A DNA stretch of 64,000 nucleotides, taken from Podocnemis expansa (lineage: Eukaryota; Chordata; Testudines; Podocnemididae). The DNA lies in assembly GCA_007922195.1 (NCBI GenBank), contig ML682233.1, positions 260,749-324,748 of the forward strand, in the 5' to 3' direction. The notes beneath the pieces are model-generated. The model made no database searches. It was not told the origin of the DNA and saw only the letters and a program-made list of their open reading frames with translations. The translations under genes were made by a program, and so were the position numbers. Every line of letters begins with the position of its first letter. Position 1 is the first letter of the stretch. This document shows, one piece after another, positions 60,739-64,000 of the stretch.

Positions 60739-63365
60739 ATGGCCTCGGTCCCTCCTGAACAGGAAACGCCAGAGGAACCCAAATGCTCCATCTGCCTGGA
60801 GCATTTCACAAAGCCAGTGAGCGCTGACTGTGGGCACATCTGCAAGGACTGCTTCACTCAGCACTGTGAAGAAGGGCCAGACGGAGACCATGGACCTTTG
60901 CTCTGCCCCATCTGCAAAGCTCAGATCCAGAAAGGGAGTTCCCAGCCCAGCTCGGATCTGGCCCACGCAACAGAAAAAATCAAAGAAGTGGGTTTAAAAG
61001 CGGATGAAGAGGGAAATGAAAATGTGTGTGTCAGACATCAGGAGATGCTCAACTTGTTCTGTGAGAAGGACTGGGAAGCCTTATGTGCGGCTTGTGAGAA
61101 AGCCCCAAAGCACAGATCTCACCCAGTGCTTCTTCTTGAAGGGGCTGCCCAGAAATATAAGGTAGGCAATGACTGGATCTTGGTTAATTCGATCCTTCCC
61201 TTTTCTGAGTGATATGGGCTTCCCTCCCAGAGGAGCTGAAGTTTTGCTGAGTGTCTCAGAGCCACTGAGTTTCCCAGATTCCCCCCCCAATATCTCCAAC
61301 TCCAAGAAATCTCAACCCTGTAGACCAGTGGTTTTCAAACTTGGGGTTGGGAGCCAGTACTGGGTTGCAGACCCTCAGGTGCTGGGTCATGGCACCCCTT
61401 GCTGTCGCCGCCAAATGACTGGAATGCATTGCTGAAAGATGTAATTGTTGGGTTGTGGGCATAATTTTTTTTTCAATTGCGTCCGAAGAAAAAAAAGTTT
61501 GACAGTCACTGCTGCAGACCCACTAATGGTGCCCCAGCCAGTCAACCCCGCACTGTTCATTAAGGAAAGGTGGGCACTAGAGCTCCATGTGTGGTGTTTC
61601 TCCATCAAGACAACTGAAGCAAGATACCGCCTTGCTGGTGCCAGGCCAGGAACAGAGGAACTGAGCAGCTCCTACCAATCCAGGAACTACCAGCAGGGTG
61701 TTCCTGTTCCTGATAAACAAAGCAACCTTTGCTCTGATGCATGGAGCATTTACAGGGCTGCATTAAGATAGAGACACTAAGGACCCTGCTTTAGAGTCTC
61801 AGCTCCTGGAGTCAGCTGATTTTTACCAGAACCTCAGTTTCCATTTAAAAATAATAAAATGAAGTAAAACAATCATAGTGTGTTCGGACGTGAGTTTTAT
61901 TTCAAAACAACAGCCATTGTTTTGAAATAAAATTTCTCATGTCCACACGACGTACCGTTATTTCAAAACAACGGGACCTGTTGTTTCGAAATAACGGCCG
62001 TTGTTTGAAACCGTTAAACCTAGCAGGAAATCAAAATAGCTGTTGTTTTGAAATGGCTGTTTCGAAACAATGGCGCTCGGACACGTTGTTTCGAAGCAAC
62101 ACCATTGTTTCGAAACAACTGTTTTGAAACAACATGTCCGAACGGCCTTATTTCGAAATAACCATTTCGAAATGGCAGCCATTTCGAAAGCAGGCTTTCC
62201 CTTAATTCGAATGAACAAACTTAATTCAAATGAACTTATTTCGAAATAAGGATTTTATTTCAAAATGAGTTATTTCAAAATAACAGTTACCGTGTAGACA
62301 TACCCTCAAGGATCCTGGTGGCACTTTTAAAGACTAACGATTTATTTATCACATGAGCTTTCGTGGGAGAAATTCCCACTTCATCTCCCACGAAAGCTCA
62401 TGCAAAAAATAAAATTATTAGTTTTTTGGTGCTGCAGGACTCCTTGTTTGTTTTGCTGAACTAAACTAACATGGGTACCCCTCTGGAACTTGTCAAAATG
62501 AAGTAAGTTTCTACTTCTAATTTTTTTTACCCCGAGGAAAAGCTTGAAAGTGTGAACCCAGCATAAATTCTACCCCTCATGAAGAAATATTAGAAAAATC
62601 ACTCAAGTCTAATCCATTCAGCAACAGCTTTCCTTTTGTTCTTTGGAGGAGGCTAAGTGTTGGAGTAGAGAGTGCATTTAGGATGAGACCATTTCATATA
62701 AAACTTGCCATGTAAGGTGTCATAGGAAAAGTCAGGAGCTGCAAAAACCCATCATGAAGTTGAAGTGGGTGTATCTTGTGTGTATCAAGTTATAAGATTT
62801 TACGGTATAGTTGTTAAAAGAAATGTGTTATAGTTTTACAGGTTCCAAGGGGGTCGCTGTGTTAGTTTAGTTTATCAGAACAAACAAGGAGTTCTGTGGC
62901 ACTTTTAAAGACTAACAAATTTATTTATCACATGCGCTTTCATGGGAGAAAAGGCTTTCCCTTTTGAAGTGTCTGACGAAGTGGGATTATCTGCCACGAC
63001 AGCTCATGCGATAAACAAATGTGTTTAGTCCTTAAAAGTGCCACCAGACTCCTTGTTTGTTTTGCTGTAGGTTTAGGAACCACCAGTGAGAAACCTCCTC
63101 CGGCCAGTGGGTTTTCAAAGTATTGGAACCACTTCTGGCTGCCAAGGGCAACACAGTAGAAAGGTTTAACTGGAGACCAAATTTTATCCACAAAGGATTT
63201 TTTTTTCTTGCTAGGAGCAGATCCCACCTCATATGAGGCACACAAATCACACATATTTTCTCTATGCAGAAACAAATTCAGGCCCAGCTGAAGACTTTGA
63301 AGAAAGAAAGAGACGAGCTTGTGGGATTTAAAATGACAGAAGAGAAGAAAATGGAGGAGTACCTG
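60739..63365 (+). CDS. TRIM family gene, first two exons (3' part beyond window)
   Basis: Exon 60739-61161 (141 codons, donor GTAGG, phase 0) encodes RING and B-box. Exon 63270-63365 (96 bp, donor GTAAGT) encodes coiled coil (KQIQAQLKTLKKERDELVGF). The 96-bp size and phase are those of the neighbouring TRIM gene and TRIM41. RING ligands are C16-S-I-C19, C31, H33, C35, C38 and C56-P-I-C59. The histidine is followed by a single residue before the next Cys (CGHICKDC), one short of the usual CGHxFCxxC. The B-box region has CVRHQEMLNLFCEKDWEALC. Coiled-coil remainder and any SPRY lie outside. Probable E3 ligase of the TRIM7/27/39-like group. Confidence 0.9.
61326..61511. mobile_element. hAT-like MITE with target duplication in TRIM intron
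   Basis: Ends are CAGTGGTTTTCAAACTTGGG and AAGTTTGACAGTCACTG. Flanks CTGTAGAC (61318-61325) and CTGCAGAC (61512-61519) match at seven of eight positions. Confidence 0.8.
61870..62308. mobile_element. Palindrome-rich element with TTCGAAA motifs
   Basis: A dense series of inverted repeats built from TTATTTCGAAATAA and TTGTTTCGAAACAA, ending GTTACCGTGTAGACATACCC, the same end type as 47068-47475 and 11608-11819. Confidence 0.6.
62309..62500. mobile_element. Family A MITE, full palindrome
   Basis: Arms GATCCTGGTGGCACTTTTAA, GAGCTTTCGTGGGAGAAATT and TCTCCCACGAAAGCTCATGC, GGACTCCTTGTTTGTTTTGC, ending TACCCCTCTGGAACTTGTC. Confidence 0.7.
62838..63068. mobile_element. Family A MITE, full palindrome
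   Basis: It starts CAGGTTCCAAGGGGGTCGC and passes GGAGTTCTGTGGCACTTTTA. The inverted arm is GAAGTGGGATTATCTGCCAC to GCCACCAGACTCCTTGTTTG. Confidence 0.7.
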
Positions 63366-63796
63366 GTAAGTGCCCATAGTCAATAACCAATGGGGACATG
63401 GGGAATGATTCCTTTTCTGTGGGTTTATTTCTCTGTTGTGTTGTGTGCTTGGGGGTGTGTTTCTCTGTCCTTCCTGTGCCGTGGTTGCGGAAGTGACACC
63501 TCTGTCCCCTTTCTGATGTCTCGGAGTGCACTCTGAGGCGTCAGCCCTTGTGCCTCTACCTCTCCCAGGGTGGATTCTGCGATTTTCCCATTCTCAGACT
63601 GTGCCGTGGGCCCAGCCATTCTCCTACTGGAAGCCCGACTTTATTCTGGCACCTGTAATTCTTCCCTCAGGAATCTGTGACCAGTGGTATCCAATGACCC
63701 AGCAGCCTCCTTACGACAAAAAGATTGTTTATTTTGCTGTAGAACAAAGCATATGAAAGGACAGGTTTTAAAATAGCAATATGGATGTCCCTGTTA

Positions 63797-63995
63797 CATG
63801 AGTCCTGTGGCACCTTAAAGACTAACAATTTTTTTTGGAAAGAAGCTTTTGTGGGCTGCATCTGTGACATCTGCTGAAGTGGGTTGCAGCCCACGAAAGC
63901 GTCTGCTTGAAGAAATGTGTTTGTCTATAAGGTGCCATAGGACTCTTTGTAATTTTTGCTGTACACAGACTAATATGGCTACCTGCTGGAACTTG
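63797..63995. mobile_element. Family A MITE at window end
   Basis: Left arm GAGTCCTGTGGCACCTTAAA and AGCTTTTGTGGGCTGCATCT. Right arm GAAGTGGGTTGCAGCCCACG, AAAGCGTCTGCTTG, and GACTAATATGGCTACCTGCT, then GGAACTTGTTTT. Confidence 0.65.
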
Positions 63996-64000
63996 TTTTA

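Overview
This is eukaryotic, vertebrate DNA, most likely from a sauropsid and probably a turtle. All protein genes are intron-containing with GT-AG type junctions. Four tRNA genes and one intronic box C/D snoRNA are present. Non-coding DNA is full of short non-autonomous DNA transposons (hAT-like with 8-bp target duplications, and long palindromic elements). A U2-targeted Utopia-like retrotransposon, a lineage known from reptiles, is also present. The turtle call is an inference from repeat style and KRAB-exon sequence, not a proof.

Layout. 1-2068: last three coding exons of RACK1 (+), with SNORD95 in one intron. 2069-6944: repeat-rich tail-to-tail spacer holding a diverged tandem duplication. 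6945-16330: complete TRIM41 on the minus strand (six coding exons, 625 codons, a very acidic insert inside the RING, and one GC-AG intron). 16391-17290: G/C-rich minisatellite between TRIM41 and a CpG-rich promoter region. 17960-19040: three mobile elements nested in each other. 19859-24435: KRAB zinc-finger gene (+) whose finger array is cut by a stop codon, with decayed fingers downstream. 27999-35087: small tRNA cluster (Lys-CTT three times, Val-CAC once); two of the Lys genes lie in an inverted duplication. 35471-37067: a diverged U2 snRNA locus with DSE-like, PSE-like and 3'-box-like sequences, split in its branch-site recognition region by a 5'-truncated Utopia element with an intact 3' reading frame. 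40300-46149: 19-finger C2H2 gene (-) with a possible hydrophobic leader exon and an array of ZNF143/Staf-like promoter motifs. 48075-56424: complete RING/B-box/coiled-coil/PRY-SPRY TRIM gene (+, 482 aa). 60739-end: start of a second TRIM gene (+) that runs off the window.

The RACK1-TRIM41-TRIM block matches the TRIM/GNB2L1 segment of the chicken MHC B region and human 5q35, so this is probably the flank of a reptilian MHC-type region. The TRIM genes encode likely E3 ubiquitin ligases, the two zinc-finger genes likely nuclear DNA-binding proteins, and RACK1 a ribosomal 40S scaffold. They are linked by ancestry rather than by one pathway.
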